The position numbers and the translations under genes were made by a program. Below, piece after piece: positions 15,962-24,978 of a stretch of DNA of 64,000 nucleotides (positions within the stretch are counted from its first letter, which is position 1; each line of letters opens with the position of its first letter). The stretch comes from Citrobacter amalonaticus. GTDB lineage: Bacteria > Pseudomonadota > Gammaproteobacteria > Enterobacterales > Enterobacteriaceae. Under the pieces are notes generated by a model, which ran no database searches, was not told where the DNA came from, and worked only from the letters and a program-made list of their open reading frames with translations. The stretch covers positions 372,087 to 436,086 of the forward strand of contig NZ_PQMB01000001.1 of NCBI RefSeq assembly GCF_002918555.1. The letters run 5' to 3'.

Positions 15962-16282
15962 ATGTCATTCAGCCAAATAAATGCTATCGGGAGTCTGGAT
16001 CGATATTCTGCCGACACTCGAATAGCAGAGGCGGAATTTCCCAGTGTTTCAATTGTTTCCCTGGAAGATCGATTCAAAGAGGCGATTTCAAATCAGGCGG
16101 TGACAAATCAGTTTACACGGGACAAAATTTATTCTGCTCTCAATGATCCTAATGTCACCAGCGATCCGGCAAAACTGGCTTACTGGCAACAGCAACTTTC
16201 TGTCTATACACTGGACATCAACTTATGTAGCACGCTGGCAAGAAAAGGTGTTGCTGCGATTGAAACTTTGGTTAAGACATGA
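15962..16282 (+). CDS. prgJ: T3SS inner rod protein PrgJ/SctI
   Basis: The 106-aa product is the inner-rod/needle-adaptor subunit that links the export gate to the needle. The C-terminal half has the family pattern SDPAKLAYWQQQLSVYTLDINLCSTLARKGVAAIETL. GGAG is seven bases before ATG 15962. It overlaps the prgK start by 4 nt. Size agrees with PrgJ (101 aa). Confidence 0.93.
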   Translation: MSFSQINAIGSLDRYSADTRIAEAEFPSVSIVSLEDRFKEAISNQAVTNQFTRDKIYSALNDPNVTSDPAKLAYWQQQLSVYTLDINLCSTLARKGVAAIETLVKT

Positions 16283-17016
16283 TCAGAAAGCTGTATCCCA
16301 GAGTTTTTCTCATTCTTTGCCTGTTCATATTAAGTGGATGTGATTCGGAGCTGGTATCAAACATCTCCGAACGCCAGGCGAATGAGATCATTGCGCTTCT
16401 TGAGCAAAACAACATAGATGCGCAAAAAATTAAAGGCGATAAAGGCGTTTTTTCCGTCCGCGTTGACAAAGGTTATATGAGCGATTCGATAGAATTGCTC
16501 AATACCTATAATTTGCCATCCGCTGACCATGTTGAAATTGCCGGACAGTTCCCTTCAGACTCGATGGTATCAACCCCATTAGGAGAGAAAGTACGCCTGA
16601 TTTCAGCGATAGAACAAAGACTGGGACAGACGATTCAGGAGCTGGATAACATTACTACCTCCAGAGTTCATCTCAGTTATCCGCTCAAGGGAGACTCTGA
16701 TGAAAGTCTGATACCGCCATCGGCATCCGTGCTGCTTATCTATAAAAATGCCATCAACGAGGCAGAGTATATTGATAAAATTAAACGGCTGATTAAAAAC
16801 AGCCTGAGCACGATTCAATATGAAGATATTTCCGTTGTTATCTTTAAGAAAGGTGATGCTATCAGGCCCAGTAAAGCAGCGCAATCAACGCCAGAATGGG
16901 TATTTGCTGTGGCGGGGTTGTTAGCTGTTTCTGTCTGCGTATTTTTTGCTTTGTTTTTATTCCGCCAAAGAAAAACAATCGCGCACGCCAAAGACAGTGA
17001 CGGTAAACCAGCGTGA
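16279..17016 (+). CDS. prgK: T3SS inner-membrane ring lipoprotein PrgK/SctJ
   Basis: The 245-aa protein carries a lipoprotein signal (1-21, lipobox LSGC), YscJ/FliF-type ring domains with RQANEIIALLEQNNIDAQKI and VRLISAIEQRLGQTIQELDNI-SRVHLSYP, and a C-terminal transmembrane helix at about 208-230 followed by a basic cytoplasmic tail. It forms the inner ring that nests within PrgH. Salmonella PrgK is 252 aa. The gene overlaps prgJ by 4 nt; a 118-nt gap with two hairpins follows. Confidence 0.95.
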   Translation: MIRKLYPRVFLILCLFILSGCDSELVSNISERQANEIIALLEQNNIDAQKIKGDKGVFSVRVDKGYMSDSIELLNTYNLPSADHVEIAGQFPSDSMVSTPLGEKVRLISAIEQRLGQTIQELDNITTSRVHLSYPLKGDSDESLIPPSASVLLIYKNAINEAEYIDKIKRLIKNSLSTIQYEDISVVIFKKGDAIRPSKAAQSTPEWVFAVAGLLAVSVCVFFALFLFRQRKTIAHAKDSDGKPA

Positions 17017-17048
17017 CTGGGCATAAAAGTCTATTTTCTCTGCATTAA

Positions 17049-17104
17049 GAACCTGGTCCCGTCAGGCCTGCTGGACCAGGTTCTGAAAGCCTGACCCATC
17101 AGGC
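17049..17104 (+). repeat. Two tandem hairpins in the prgK-orgA gap
   Basis: GAACCTGGTCC (17049-17059) pairs perfectly with GGACCAGGTTC (17073-17083) around a loop that itself holds CAGGCCTG. A second stem, GCCTGA (17089-17094) with TCAGGC (17099-17104), follows at once. No T-run comes after, so this is not a classic intrinsic terminator; it could attenuate or protect the mRNA between prgK and orgA. Confidence 0.7.
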
Positions 17105-17134
17105 TCTAAGTTGATATCTGATAAGGGACTCATC

Positions 17135-17701
17135 ATGCGCCACTACACAACGTTGATTGATATTATCTATAATCCAGCCAGCTATTGCGATAATAGCTGG
17201 CTGGATTTTCCCGGCAATCCTGCCGCAGATATCAACGCCTTACCTGCTTATTTAAAAAATCATTTGCTCCTGGCTCATTCAGAGCGACGCGCGCTGCCGG
17301 AAAACGCGACAGAAGAGACGCAGCCTGTCACTCTTTTCATTCAGAACTGGAACAAAATACAGCGTGCCGCTTATATGACAGGCCTGAAGCTGTTTTCTGC
17401 CCATATCCTTAACGCCCCTTTGTACATGAGAAAATTGACGCATAAAGAGAGAGCATTTCTTTGTCTGCCGCTCTCCTTTTCAGTCCCCGTGAGCAATTAC
17501 GTCCAGACTGAACTCAGCGATGAGCATATCACTCAGGCAGGGGCCAATTTTATTTACTCCCTCGCCGCAGAGGTACTACCGTCCATTTTAATTGAGCGGT
17601 TACCGCTAATTTTCCCTTCATCATTTAGCTTTGAAAAAGTGTCATGTGGAAACCCTTACAGGTCGCTTTCGGCATTAAAATGGGCTTTTGATTATGCTTA
17701 A
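17135..17701 (+). CDS. orgA: T3SS sorting-platform accessory protein OrgA/SctK
   Basis: The 188-aa cytoplasmic protein resembles OrgA (199 aa), which links SpaO pods to the inner-membrane ring. Visible family-like features are an N-terminal YNPASYC motif and the KLTHKERAFLCLPLSF segment near the middle. ATG 17135 is preferred because AAGGGA lies about eight bases upstream; a longer in-frame start at 17111 has none. The 3' end overlaps orgB by 8 nt. Confidence 0.85.
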   Translation: MRHYTTLIDIIYNPASYCDNSWLDFPGNPAADINALPAYLKNHLLLAHSERRALPENATEETQPVTLFIQNWNKIQRAAYMTGLKLFSAHILNAPLYMRKLTHKERAFLCLPLSFSVPVSNYVQTELSDEHITQAGANFIYSLAAEVLPSILIERLPLIFPSSFSFEKVSCGNPYRSLSALKWAFDYA

Positions 17702-18383
17702 AAAAATTACCGTCAGGAATATTCCGGGTGTCAGTGCCGGAAAAATCATTAAGAACAGAGATATCATCAGCTATCAGACATTTAATCAGATCTACGATCA
17801 CGCTCAGCGCCATGCCCGCACAACCATACGGGATGCGGAAGCTGTCGCTAACGATCTTCACAGTCGCGCATGGACGGAAGGTTATGTCTCAGGTATGACG
17901 TTTGCGATTCAGGATCTGGCAAAGTTTGTTCATGACCATGAAAATAACAAGAATCATCTTATTACCAGCGCGCTGGAAACCGTAACGGTCAAGCTGAAAG
18001 AATTCTTCGATCATGAAGAATCGATTTGCCAGTTGTTGAATGTTCTGGTCGAACGCCTGACAAAAGAACTTCAGGATCCCGGCAGGGTTATCGTCACGGT
18101 TCCGGAAAAATTGCACCCGCACAGTCACAAAGTTAAGCATATATTTGATAATGCCGGGCTTGCTGCTGAAATAAAAAAATCCCCGCACGCGACTATTGTG
18201 GTTGAGTATGGTAAAGAGATCTGGACTTATGACCTGAACCAGGTTGCAGATAATCTGGCGCGCACGGCGATAAAAAAAGCATTAGACTCCAGCCAGCTTA
18301 ATGAAGAGTGTGTCGTGAGCAGTCTCGATGCGCTACAAAACATACGCGATACCCTGGATTCTTACCTGAGCAGCTCAAGATAG
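17694..18383 (+). CDS. orgB: T3SS ATPase cradle/stator protein OrgB/SctL
   Basis: The 229-aa protein is of the FliH/YscL type: an N-terminal region, a long helical stretch rich in His/Glu/Asp (about 35-110), and a C-terminal globular part. It bridges the InvC ATPase to the SpaO platform. ATG 17694 sits within the orgA 3' end (8-nt overlap); a TTG six bases earlier is also in frame. It is the last gene of the plus-strand T3SS operon. Size matches OrgB (226 aa). Confidence 0.86.
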   Translation: MLKKITVRNIPGVSAGKIIKNRDIISYQTFNQIYDHAQRHARTTIRDAEAVANDLHSRAWTEGYVSGMTFAIQDLAKFVHDHENNKNHLITSALETVTVKLKEFFDHEESICQLLNVLVERLTKELQDPGRVIVTVPEKLHPHSHKVKHIFDNAGLAAEIKKSPHATIVVEYGKEIWTYDLNQVADNLARTAIKKALDSSQLNEECVVSSLDALQNIRDTLDSYLSSSR

Positions 18384-18464
18384 TCAGTCTGTCGTAAACG
18401 GGATACGCATACCATCACGTCAGGGCTTCCCCGGCTTGATGGTTATTCCGAACCTGTGTCCAGG

Positions 18465-18509
18465 CTATCTGCACCGCCAACGCAAGCGGAAAGCGCGTTG
18501 CACAGATAG
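18465..18509. repeat. Two-tier inverted repeat downstream of orgB
   Basis: CTATCTG (18465-18471) pairs with CAGATAG (18503-18509), and inside it CAACGC (18478-18483) pairs with GCGTTG (18495-18500). It lies in the 194-nt convergent gap between orgB and cobT, where the T3SS cluster meets the cob operon. It could act as an orgB transcript end or be a scar of insertion; nothing in the sequence decides. Confidence 0.6.
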
Positions 18510-18547
18510 TGCGACTTGCGCTTTTTGCGGCGAGCATCGCAGAAAGG

Positions 18548-18569
18548 AACCCCGCCAGTCAGCGGGGTT
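18548..18569 (-). terminator. Terminator of the cbi-cob operon
   Basis: AACCCCGC and GCGGGGTT form an 8-bp stem with a CAGTCA loop, starting eight bases after the cobT stop on the minus strand and followed by a pyrimidine-rich CCTTTCT. This is a plausible intrinsic terminator, GC-strong with a weak T-tract. Confidence 0.75.
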
Positions 18570-18577
18570 GAGGCAGG

Positions 18578-19642
18578 TCAAACTTCCTTACCGTCCGGCA
18601 GTACGATGTTGCTGGCGGCTAATTGCCCCATATTGTGATACATCGCGCAGGCAGCTTCGACAACTGGCATGGCCAGTGCGGCGCCGCTGCCTTCCCCCAG
18701 ACGCATCCCCATGTTGAGGTAAGGGTCCAGTTCCAGATGCGCCAGCGCAATCTTCGCGCCCTTTTCTGCCGAGAAATGCGAAGGGATCAGGTATGGTTTG
18801 ATTTCTGGTGCAATCTGGCACGCCGCCAGCGCGGCGGAATATGAGAGGAAGCCATCCAGCAGCACCGGTAATCCACATGAAGCGGCCCCTAATAACACGC
18901 CCGCCATTCCCACCAGATCAAATCCACCGACTTTCGCCAACACGTCAACACCGTCATGCGGATTGGGCTGATTCACCGCGATAGCCCTGCGCACCACATC
19001 CACCTTATTGCCAACACGAGAAAGCGGCAGATTCGCGCCAATACCGACCACGTCCCCGGCATCGCTCCCGGTCAGCACGCTGACGATTGCCGCCGCTGGC
19101 GTGGTGTTTGCCATGCCCAGCTCCCCAACGCCAAACAGCGTAACTCCGCTCTGCGCCAGTTCACGAGTATAGCGAATGACTTCCAGCAACAGCTCTTCTG
19201 CCTGGGTACGGCTCATGGCCGGACCGGTGGCAATATTTCCACAGCCGCGGGCCACGCGCATATTCACGACGCCAGGAACAGGATCGGCATCGATACCGAC
19301 GTCAATCACATGCACTTTTGCTCCGGCCTGCGCGGCAAGAACGCAGACCCCCGTCGTACCGCGGGTCATATTCGCCACCTGAATAGCGGTGACTACCTTA
19401 GGCGAAACCGCAACCCCTTCATCCCAGACGCCGTGATCGGCGCACATCACCAGCATCGCTTTCTTGCCAACGTGCGGCTGCCCGTTAAGACCCGGCATCC
19501 CCGCCAGTTGAACGGCAAGCGCCTCCAGCCTTCCAAGACTTCCCGGTGGTTTTAATAAGCCATCGATATGTTGCTGTGCACGAGCCATCGCCCCACCGTC
19601 CATCGGCGGAATTTCGCGGAGTAAAGAGGTTAACGTCTGCAT
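18578..19642 (-). CDS. cobT: Nicotinate-nucleotide:dimethylbenzimidazole phosphoribosyltransferase CobT
   Basis: CobT makes alpha-ribazole phosphate, the lower-ligand precursor of cobalamin. The 354-aa protein is highly similar to Salmonella Cob[10 protein letters not shown] near the start, [29 protein letters not shown], and [10 protein letters not shown] with the catalytic Glu near the C-terminus. ATG 19642 matches the known N-terminus (MQTL-); an in-frame ATG 12 bases earlier is less likely. It is the last gene of the 20-gene operon, 25 nt after cobS. Confidence 0.97.
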   Translation of the reverse strand: MQTLTSLLREIPPMDGGAMARAQQHIDGLLKPPGSLGRLEALAVQLAGMPGLNGQPHVGKKAMLVMCADHGVWDEGVAVSPKVVTAIQVANMTRGTTGVCVLAAQAGAKVHVIDVGIDADPVPGVVNMRVARGCGNIATGPAMSRTQAEELLLEVIRYTRELAQSGVTLFGVGELGMANTTPAAAIVSVLTGSDAGDVVGIGANLPLSRVGNKVDVVRRAIAVNQPNPHDGVDVLAKVGGFDLVGMAGVLLGAASCGLPVLLDGFLSYSAALAACQIAPEIKPYLIPSHFSAEKGAKIALAHLELDPYLNMGMRLGEGSGAALAMPVVEAACAMYHNMGQLAASNIVLPDGKEV

Positions 19643-19667
19643 AAGGGTTCTCATTATGTTGGCTGAC

Positions 19668-20411
19668 TCAAAGCAGAGCCAGCAGGAATATCAACTCGCC
19701 AAGTTCTATTGCCGCACCCAGCGTGTCGCCGGTTTGCCCACCTAATGTGCGTTTTAACAATTGCCCAAGAATAAAAATCACCGCCAGGGTGACTACCATC
19801 GCCGCCACACCATGCATGCCAGGCAACAATACCGCCGCCAGAATTGCCGCAAGGCCCAGCGTAAAGCAGGTTTGTTTGCCGTTGACATGACCAATAAACA
19901 CGTTACCCAGACCCTCTTCGCGGGCATAACGATGTCGATACATCAACAGAACAGCGGTACCCCGACTCACGGCACACGCGGCTGCCAGCGCAGCCAGCAT
20001 CGGCGTGCCGCGTAATGCCAGCTCACTGATAACCAGCACCTTTGCCAGCAGCACGAAAATCAGCGCCAGTCCACCGTGGGTGCCCAGACGACTGTCGCGC
20101 ATAATCTCCAGCATGCGCTCCCGGCTACGGGCAGAAAACACGCCATCGCAGGTATCCGCCAGACCGTCGAGATGAAATCCTCCTGTCATCAGCGCCAGCG
20201 CTAAAACAGTGAACAATGCCGCCAGCGGGAGGCCGCACCAGGAATGGAAAATCATAAACACCAGCCCGCCCAGCGAGCCAAGCAGCAGCCCAATGACAGG
20301 AAAGGTGATAATACCGCGTGAATACTGTTCAAAATCCAGCCCCTGGGACCAGCGATGGGGAATGGGCAAACGCGTGATAAAAGAGAGCATCGCCCAGAAC
20401 AACTGACTCAT
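19668..20411 (-). CDS. cobS: Adenosylcobinamide-GDP ribazoletransferase CobS (cobalamin synthase)
   Basis: CobS joins adenosylcobinamide-GDP to alpha-ribazole (phosphate), the last steps of cobalamin assembly, in the inner membrane. The 247-aa protein is hydrophobic with several membrane spans and the conserved [37 protein letters not shown] acidic motif region. It overlaps cobU by 4 nt. Length matches Salmonella CobS (247 aa). Confidence 0.96.
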   Translation of the reverse strand: MSQLFWAMLSFITRLPIPHRWSQGLDFEQYSRGIITFPVIGLLLGSLGGLVFMIFHSWCGLPLAALFTVLALALMTGGFHLDGLADTCDGVFSARSRERMLEIMRDSRLGTHGGLALIFVLLAKVLVISELALRGTPMLAALAAACAVSRGTAVLLMYRHRYAREEGLGNVFIGHVNGKQTCFTLGLAAILAAVLLPGMHGVAAMVVTLAVIFILGQLLKRTLGGQTGDTLGAAIELGELIFLLALL

Positions 20412-20953
20412 TTAATTTTGACTCCAATACCCGATACCACCAGCCAGACCTCGTCTGCCGCCGCCGCCAGACGCTGATTCACGCGTCCGGCGATATCCCG
20501 GAAATGCCGCGCAAGGCGATTTTCCGGCACTATGCCCATCCCCACCTCATTGGTCACCAGCACCACCGTTGCCGGGCAGCGCTGACAGGCCGCAATCAAC
20601 GTGCGGATCTCACCCTCAATCGCCTTTTCCATTGCCGCGTAATCCCAGCTATCCGGGTCACTGTCGCCGCCAGACGCAAACAGCAGGTTAGTGACCATCG
20701 TCGTGATGCACTCCAGCAAAATGGCTTCTTCTGGGTGATTATCTGCCGTTATCAGCTCATCAAGATGCTGCCAGCGCTCGGCGGTACGCCAGTGCGCGGG
20801 ACGACCATCGCGGTGATGCTGAATTCTTGCAGCCATCTCTTCATCAAAAATCTGTGAAGTGGCGATGTACAGCACCTGCGGCGCATCAGCGATCAGCGCC
20901 TCAGCATGACGGCTCTTACCGCTGCGAGCGCCGCCGGTAACCAGAATCATCAT
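20408..20953 (-). CDS. cobU: Adenosylcobinamide kinase/guanylyltransferase CobU
   Basis: CobU phosphorylates adenosylcobinamide and then adds GMP. The 181-aa protein starts with the P-loop [12 protein letters not shown] (residues about 7-18) and contains [14 protein letters not shown] with the His that carries GMP, then [28 protein letters not shown]. Two consecutive ATGs overlap the cbiP stop. Length matches Salmonella CobU (180-181 aa). Confidence 0.97.
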   Translation of the reverse strand: MMILVTGGARSGKSRHAEALIADAPQVLYIATSQIFDEEMAARIQHHRDGRPAHWRTAERWQHLDELITADNHPEEAILLECITTMVTNLLFASGGDSDPDSWDYAAMEKAIEGEIRTLIAACQRCPATVVLVTNEVGMGIVPENRLARHFRDIAGRVNQRLAAAADEVWLVVSGIGVKIK

Positions 20954-22470
20954 ACGGGCTCCCGGTACTGCTGCATGATGGTATAAATTTTCTCAATATC
21001 GATGTGTTGCCGCATCGCATCCGCCAGCAGATCAAACTGCTGCAATTTATATTGCGCGTAATGAAAATCAGAATCCAGCGGCGTCAGTCCCTTACGAACA
21101 CGCAGCCCGTTCACCAACGCACGCGTAAACTCATCGCTGTCGAACAGACCGTGAAGGTAGGTTCCAAACGCCAGGCCATCCGCCGTCACCGCGCCATCGG
21201 CAATGCTCTCTCCATTTTTCTGCAGCTGCATCACTGACTGGCAATCCTCGCCCGGCGTCGTTTCCCCCATATGGATTTCATAACCCCGGACCGGCAGCCC
21301 TGAAGCAGCAGAGAGCCATGCGGGCAATGCAGAGGACATTACGGCATTAACCTGGGTGGTGGTTTTGGACTGCGCGAAATGGGTCACGATACTGAGCAGC
21401 CCAAGTCCCGGCTGCGTACCCAGCCCCGACTCCACTTCATCGATAATGGTGTCGCCCAGCATCTGATACCCCCCGCAGATCCCCACGATCGGTACATTCT
21501 GCCGGTGGGCCTGCAATACGGCGTGAGCCATCCCGCTTTCACGCAGCCAGACCAGATCGCCCAGCGTATTTTTGCTGCCCGGCAGGATCACCAGATCGGC
21601 GTCGGCCAGCTCCTGTGGATGACGGACATAGCGTACGCGGACGTCCGGCTGCGCCGCCAGCGCGTTAAAATCGGTGAAATTGGAGATGTGCGGGATCTGC
21701 ACCACCGCAATCGTGATGTCGCGCTTCTCTGTGCGCAGGTATTTCCCTTTTTGCAGCGCCACGCCATCTTCATCTTCGAGATCCACATCCAGCCACGGCA
21801 TCACACCCAGCACCGGTACGCCGGTCAGATTTTCAATCTGCTCAATGCCGGAGTAAAGCAGCGCCACGTCACCGCGGAATTTGTTGATGATCACCCCTTT
21901 CACCCGCGCCCGTTCGCTGTCGTGCAGAAGCGCCAGCGTGCCGTAGATAGACGCAAAAACGCCCCCTCTGTCGATATCCGCCACCAGGATCACCGGGCAT
22001 TGCGCCATTTCGGCCATCCCCATATTGACGATATCGCGATCGCGCAGGTTAATCTCCGCCGGGCTGCCCGCACCTTCGAGGACCAGCACATCGTGTTCCT
22101 CGGCCAGACTGTTATAGACCTTCAGGATCTGCTCACGCAGCTGCGGCTTATACTCGTGATAGCTGACGGCATCCATATCGGTCGCCACCTGTCCCATCAG
22201 CACCACCTGGGCTTTGCGGTCGCTGGTCGGTTTCAGCAGCACCGGATTCATCCGCACATCCGGCGTAATTCCCGCCGCTTCAGCCTGGAAAATCTGCGCC
22301 CGCCCCATCTCTTTACCCTCCGGCGTGATGCCCGAATTGAGCGCCATATTCTGCGACTTAAACGGTGCCGTCCGCAGGCCATCCTGATAAAAAATGCGGC
22401 ACAGTCCCGCCACCAGCATGCTCTTGCCGACGTCAGACGCCGTTCCCTGCAACATAATCGCCTGCGTCAT
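20950..22470 (-). CDS. cbiP: Cobyric acid synthase CbiP
   Basis: CbiP amidates side chains b, d, e and g of adenosylcobyrinic acid a,c-diamide using glutamine and ATP. The 506-aa protein has an N-terminal ATP-binding synthetase domain ([21 protein letters not shown]-loop) and a C-terminal class I glutamine amidotransferase domain with the nucleophile in [10 protein letters not shown] (Cys about 333) and a late [13 protein letters not shown] His. ATG 22470 overlaps the cbiO stop (ATGA). Confidence 0.97.
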   Translation of the reverse strand: MTQAIMLQGTASDVGKSMLVAGLCRIFYQDGLRTAPFKSQNMALNSGITPEGKEMGRAQIFQAEAAGITPDVRMNPVLLKPTSDRKAQVVLMGQVATDMDAVSYHEYKPQLREQILKVYNSLAEEHDVLVLEGAGSPAEINLRDRDIVNMGMAEMAQCPVILVADIDRGGVFASIYGTLALLHDSERARVKGVIINKFRGDVALLYSGIEQIENLTGVPVLGVMPWLDVDLEDEDGVALQKGKYLRTEKRDITIAVVQIPHISNFTDFNALAAQPDVRVRYVRHPQELADADLVILPGSKNTLGDLVWLRESGMAHAVLQAHRQNVPIVGICGGYQMLGDTIIDEVESGLGTQPGLGLLSIVTHFAQSKTTTQVNAVMSSALPAWLSAASGLPVRGYEIHMGETTPGEDCQSVMQLQKNGESIADGAVTADGLAFGTYLHGLFDSDEFTRALVNGLRVRKGLTPLDSDFHYAQYKLQQFDLLADAMRQHIDIEKIYTIMQQYREPV

Positions 22471-23282
22471 GAGATCTCCTTTATTGCTTCATTTCTCATA
22501 CAACTGAAAAATTCATTTTCTGTTTTACATAACGGCAGACCCAGCTGCACGTGCAGTTTCACCAGCCAGGGCTGAGTCAATCCGGCCTCTTCAATCAGTT
22601 CAGTACGGGTAAAGACCTCGCCCGGCGAGCCATGCGCCAGCACTTCTCCATGACGCAGAACATAAACAGCATCGCTGACTTCATAAATCAGATCGATATC
22701 GTGGCTGGAGATCACCACGTGGTTCCCCTGCGCTACAATTCGCCTGATGATCTCAATCATCTGCGCGCGCCCTGAAGGATCCAGCCCCGCCGTGGGTTCA
22801 TCGAGCAACAGGTATTTCGCCCGCAGTACCAGCGCCCCCGCAATGGCCACCCGTTTTTTTTGCCCGTGACTTAAGCACTGGATTGGCTGCTGGCGAAAAT
22901 GTTGCGCATCGACCAGCGTCAGCGCATCGTCCACGCGCCGGGCAATCTCATCCTCCGCCACGCCTAAATTACGCAGACTGAAAGCAATATCACTGTCGAT
23001 ATCGGTATAAAAGATTTGCTGATCGGGATCCTGAAACACCGTCGCCACCTGCTGGCGTAGCGCCAGCAGGCCGCGCTTACTGTAATCCAACGGTTTTCCC
23101 TGCCACAGAACCGCGCCCTGCTGCGGGCGCAGCAATCCACTCAAATTCATGAACAGGGTGGATTTTCCACAGCCGTTGGCTCCCACAAGTCCGGTGACGG
23201 CATAAGGGGTGAAATCCAGCGTCAACCCTTTGAGTACCTGCGCATCCTGATAACGAAACCAGAGATTGGTGGTGGCAAGCAT
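22467..23282 (-). CDS. cbiO: Cobalt ECF transporter ATPase CbiO
   Basis: CbiO is the ATPase of the CbiMNQO cobalt importer. The 271-aa protein has Walker [11 protein letters not shown]-loop [10 protein letters not shown], signature [15 protein letters not shown], Walker [13 protein letters not shown] and the switch His in VVISSHD. It overlaps cbiP by 4 nt and follows cbiQ by 11 nt, keeping the M-N-Q-O order. Confidence 0.97.
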   Translation of the reverse strand: MLATTNLWFRYQDAQVLKGLTLDFTPYAVTGLVGANGCGKSTLFMNLSGLLRPQQGAVLWQGKPLDYSKRGLLALRQQVATVFQDPDQQIFYTDIDSDIAFSLRNLGVAEDEIARRVDDALTLVDAQHFRQQPIQCLSHGQKKRVAIAGALVLRAKYLLLDEPTAGLDPSGRAQMIEIIRRIVAQGNHVVISSHDIDLIYEVSDAVYVLRHGEVLAHGSPGEVFTRTELIEEAGLTQPWLVKLHVQLGLPLCKTENEFFSCMRNEAIKEIS

Positions 23283-23293
23283 GGTGCAATTCC

Positions 23294-23971
23294 TTAGAGG
23301 TGAAAATCACCCTGATACAGTTTGATATCCAACGTGGTGACCATCTGCTGATAGCGAATAAGCACCCGGGTAAAAAGTAATCCAACCAACATCGCCAGAG
23401 AGCGGTAACTTTTTGGCAGGCTACGATAACCAAAACGCAGCGTCTGCGCGCGATGAATAGCCAGCGCTTCATCCAGCAGAATAAAAATAAAACGCCAGGT
23501 GAGCAGGATCTGCTCGGTCAGCAGTCGCGGCACGTGCGCCCGTTTAAGCAGCACAATCAGCTGCGGAAACGGTAAATTCAGCACCAGCCAGAACGTCGCC
23601 GCCAGCGCGGCAAGGCTGCGCCAGAAGGTTTCATTGGCGGTGACCCATCCTGAAGAGGAAATGCCCAGCCAGTAATGACCTATCGGGAAGCTCGCCACCA
23701 GGGTGTGCGGGTCGCGGCTTATGCTGAAGAGAATGGTCAACACCCCCACCAGCAGAAAGCCAACCGGCAACGCCATCCAGCGACACCAGCGTAAAAAAGA
23801 AATACGCAGCAGCCAGCAGGTTAGCGTTGCGGTAAAAGCCAGCTCAATGCCCTGCCCTGTCGGGGGCAGGGTAAACGCCAGGATCATCAGCAGCAGCCAG
23901 AACAGAAATTTGCGCTCCGGGGCGACGTGAAACCAGCGGCTCTGGTAGCTAAGCCTGTCAAGCCCGGTCAT
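23294..23971 (-). CDS. cbiQ: Cobalt ECF transporter transmembrane protein CbiQ
   Basis: This is the T-component that couples CbiO to CbiM. The 225-aa protein has about five hydrophobic helices and the cytoplasmic coupling motifs including LLKRAHVPRLLTEQI and QTLRFGYRS (Ala-Arg-type T motifs). ATG 23971, inside the cbiN 3' end, gives the same length as Salmonella CbiQ and starts MTGLDRLSYQSRW; an in-frame extension to 24001 is not needed. Confidence 0.95.
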   Translation of the reverse strand: MTGLDRLSYQSRWFHVAPERKFLFWLLLMILAFTLPPTGQGIELAFTATLTCWLLRISFLRWCRWMALPVGFLLVGVLTILFSISRDPHTLVASFPIGHYWLGISSSGWVTANETFWRSLAALAATFWLVLNLPFPQLIVLLKRAHVPRLLTEQILLTWRFIFILLDEALAIHRAQTLRFGYRSLPKSYRSLAMLVGLLFTRVLIRYQQMVTTLDIKLYQGDFHL

Positions 23972-24239
23972 CACGGCGTTGTCTGCCTTTGGTATAGCCA
24001 AGAATATAGAAAATTACCGCCGCGCCAAATGAACCCTGCAAGGTAAACAGCAGGCTTTCAATTTCACCACTGGCGGGTTCGTACAGCGGCTGGAACCACG
24101 GTTCATAATGAGGCGCTACCACCTGAATTTGGCTTTCCGCCTCACCATCCGAACCACCAAACTCGCCACCGTGATCGATAAAGAACGGCAGGATCACCAG
24201 GGCTATTACCATCGCGAGCAGCATCAGCGTCTTTTTCAT
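23958..24239 (-). CDS. cbiN: Cobalt transport protein CbiN
   Basis: CbiN is the small partner that inserts a loop into CbiM to enable cobalt loading. The 93-aa protein has two transmembrane helices (about 5-22 and 66-83) flanking an extracytoplasmic acidic segment GGEFGGSDGEAESQIQ. It lies 1 nt after cbiM and overlaps cbiQ by 14 nt. Confidence 0.96.
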   Translation of the reverse strand: MKKTLMLLAMVIALVILPFFIDHGGEFGGSDGEAESQIQVVAPHYEPWFQPLYEPASGEIESLLFTLQGSFGAAVIFYILGYTKGRQRRDDRA

Positions 24240-24240
24240 C

Positions 24241-24978
24241 TTAGTGTCCTTGTGCGGTTATCAGCTGGCGTTTGGTCAGTTGATCGTAAATCATCACGGT
24301 TAACAGTCCCTCAGCAATAGCAATCGGAATCTGTGTCAGACAGAAAATGCCCATAAATTTGACGATGGATCCCATCATGCCCGTTCCGGGATCCGGGAAG
24401 GCGATCCCCAGCTGCACAGAGGTCACAAAGTAGGTGACCAGATCCGCCAGCATGGCACAAAGGAAAACCCCGACATCACGGCGGATCCCCGCACGGCAGG
24501 CCATTTTCCACACCATATAGCCGACAACCGGTCCGATTACCGCCATCGACATACCGTTAGCGCCCAGGGTGGTTAAGCCTCCGTGCGCCAGCAGCAAGGC
24601 CTGAAACAGCAGGACAACCGCGCCGAGGATCGCGACGACACCAGGCCCAAACAAAATCACCGCCAGCCCGACCCCGGTCGGATGCGAGCAGCTTCCGGTC
24701 ACAGACGGAATCTTCAGTGCCGACAGCACGAAAATAAACGCCCCGCACAGTGCCAGCAGCACCTTCTGATGGTTATCTTCCTGCACAATGCAGCGAAGGC
24801 GCACCAGCCCGTACCACAAGCACGGTAAAAAGAGCAGCCACCATGCCAGCGCCCACATCGGCGGTAAAAAACCTTCCATGATGTGCATCGCAAACGCCTG
24901 CTCCGGAACGACCATCAGCAATAGCGCCGCGGCCAGGCCACTGAAAGACAGCTTTTTCAGCTGTTGTTCGAGCTTCAT
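24241..24978 (-). CDS. cbiM: Cobalt ECF transporter substrate-binding protein CbiM
   Basis: CbiM is the cobalt-specific S-component in the inner membrane. The 245-aa protein has a cleavable leader ending PEQAFA, after which the mature N-terminus MHIMEGFLP supplies the metal-binding Met/His. GSCSHPTGVGLAV and GANGMSMAVIGP are further family motifs. ATG 24978 overlaps the cbiL stop by 4 nt and matches the Salmonella length. Confidence 0.97.
   Translation of the reverse strand: MKLEQQLKKLSFSGLAAALLLMVVPEQAFAMHIMEGFLPPMWALAWWLLFLPCLWYGLVRLRCIVQEDNHQKVLLALCGAFIFVLSALKIPSVTGSCSHPTGVGLAVILFGPGVVAILGAVVLLFQALLLAHGGLTTLGANGMSMAVIGPVVGYMVWKMACRAGIRRDVGVFLCAMLADLVTYFVTSVQLGIAFPDPGTGMMGSIVKFMGIFCLTQIPIAIAEGLLTVMIYDQLTKRQLITAQGH

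Noticed and set aside
21379-22575. Long plus-strand frame (398 codons) opposite cbiP
   Set aside because: Antisense to a well conserved gene; His/Arg/Gln-rich composition is typical of a GC-rich shadow frame.
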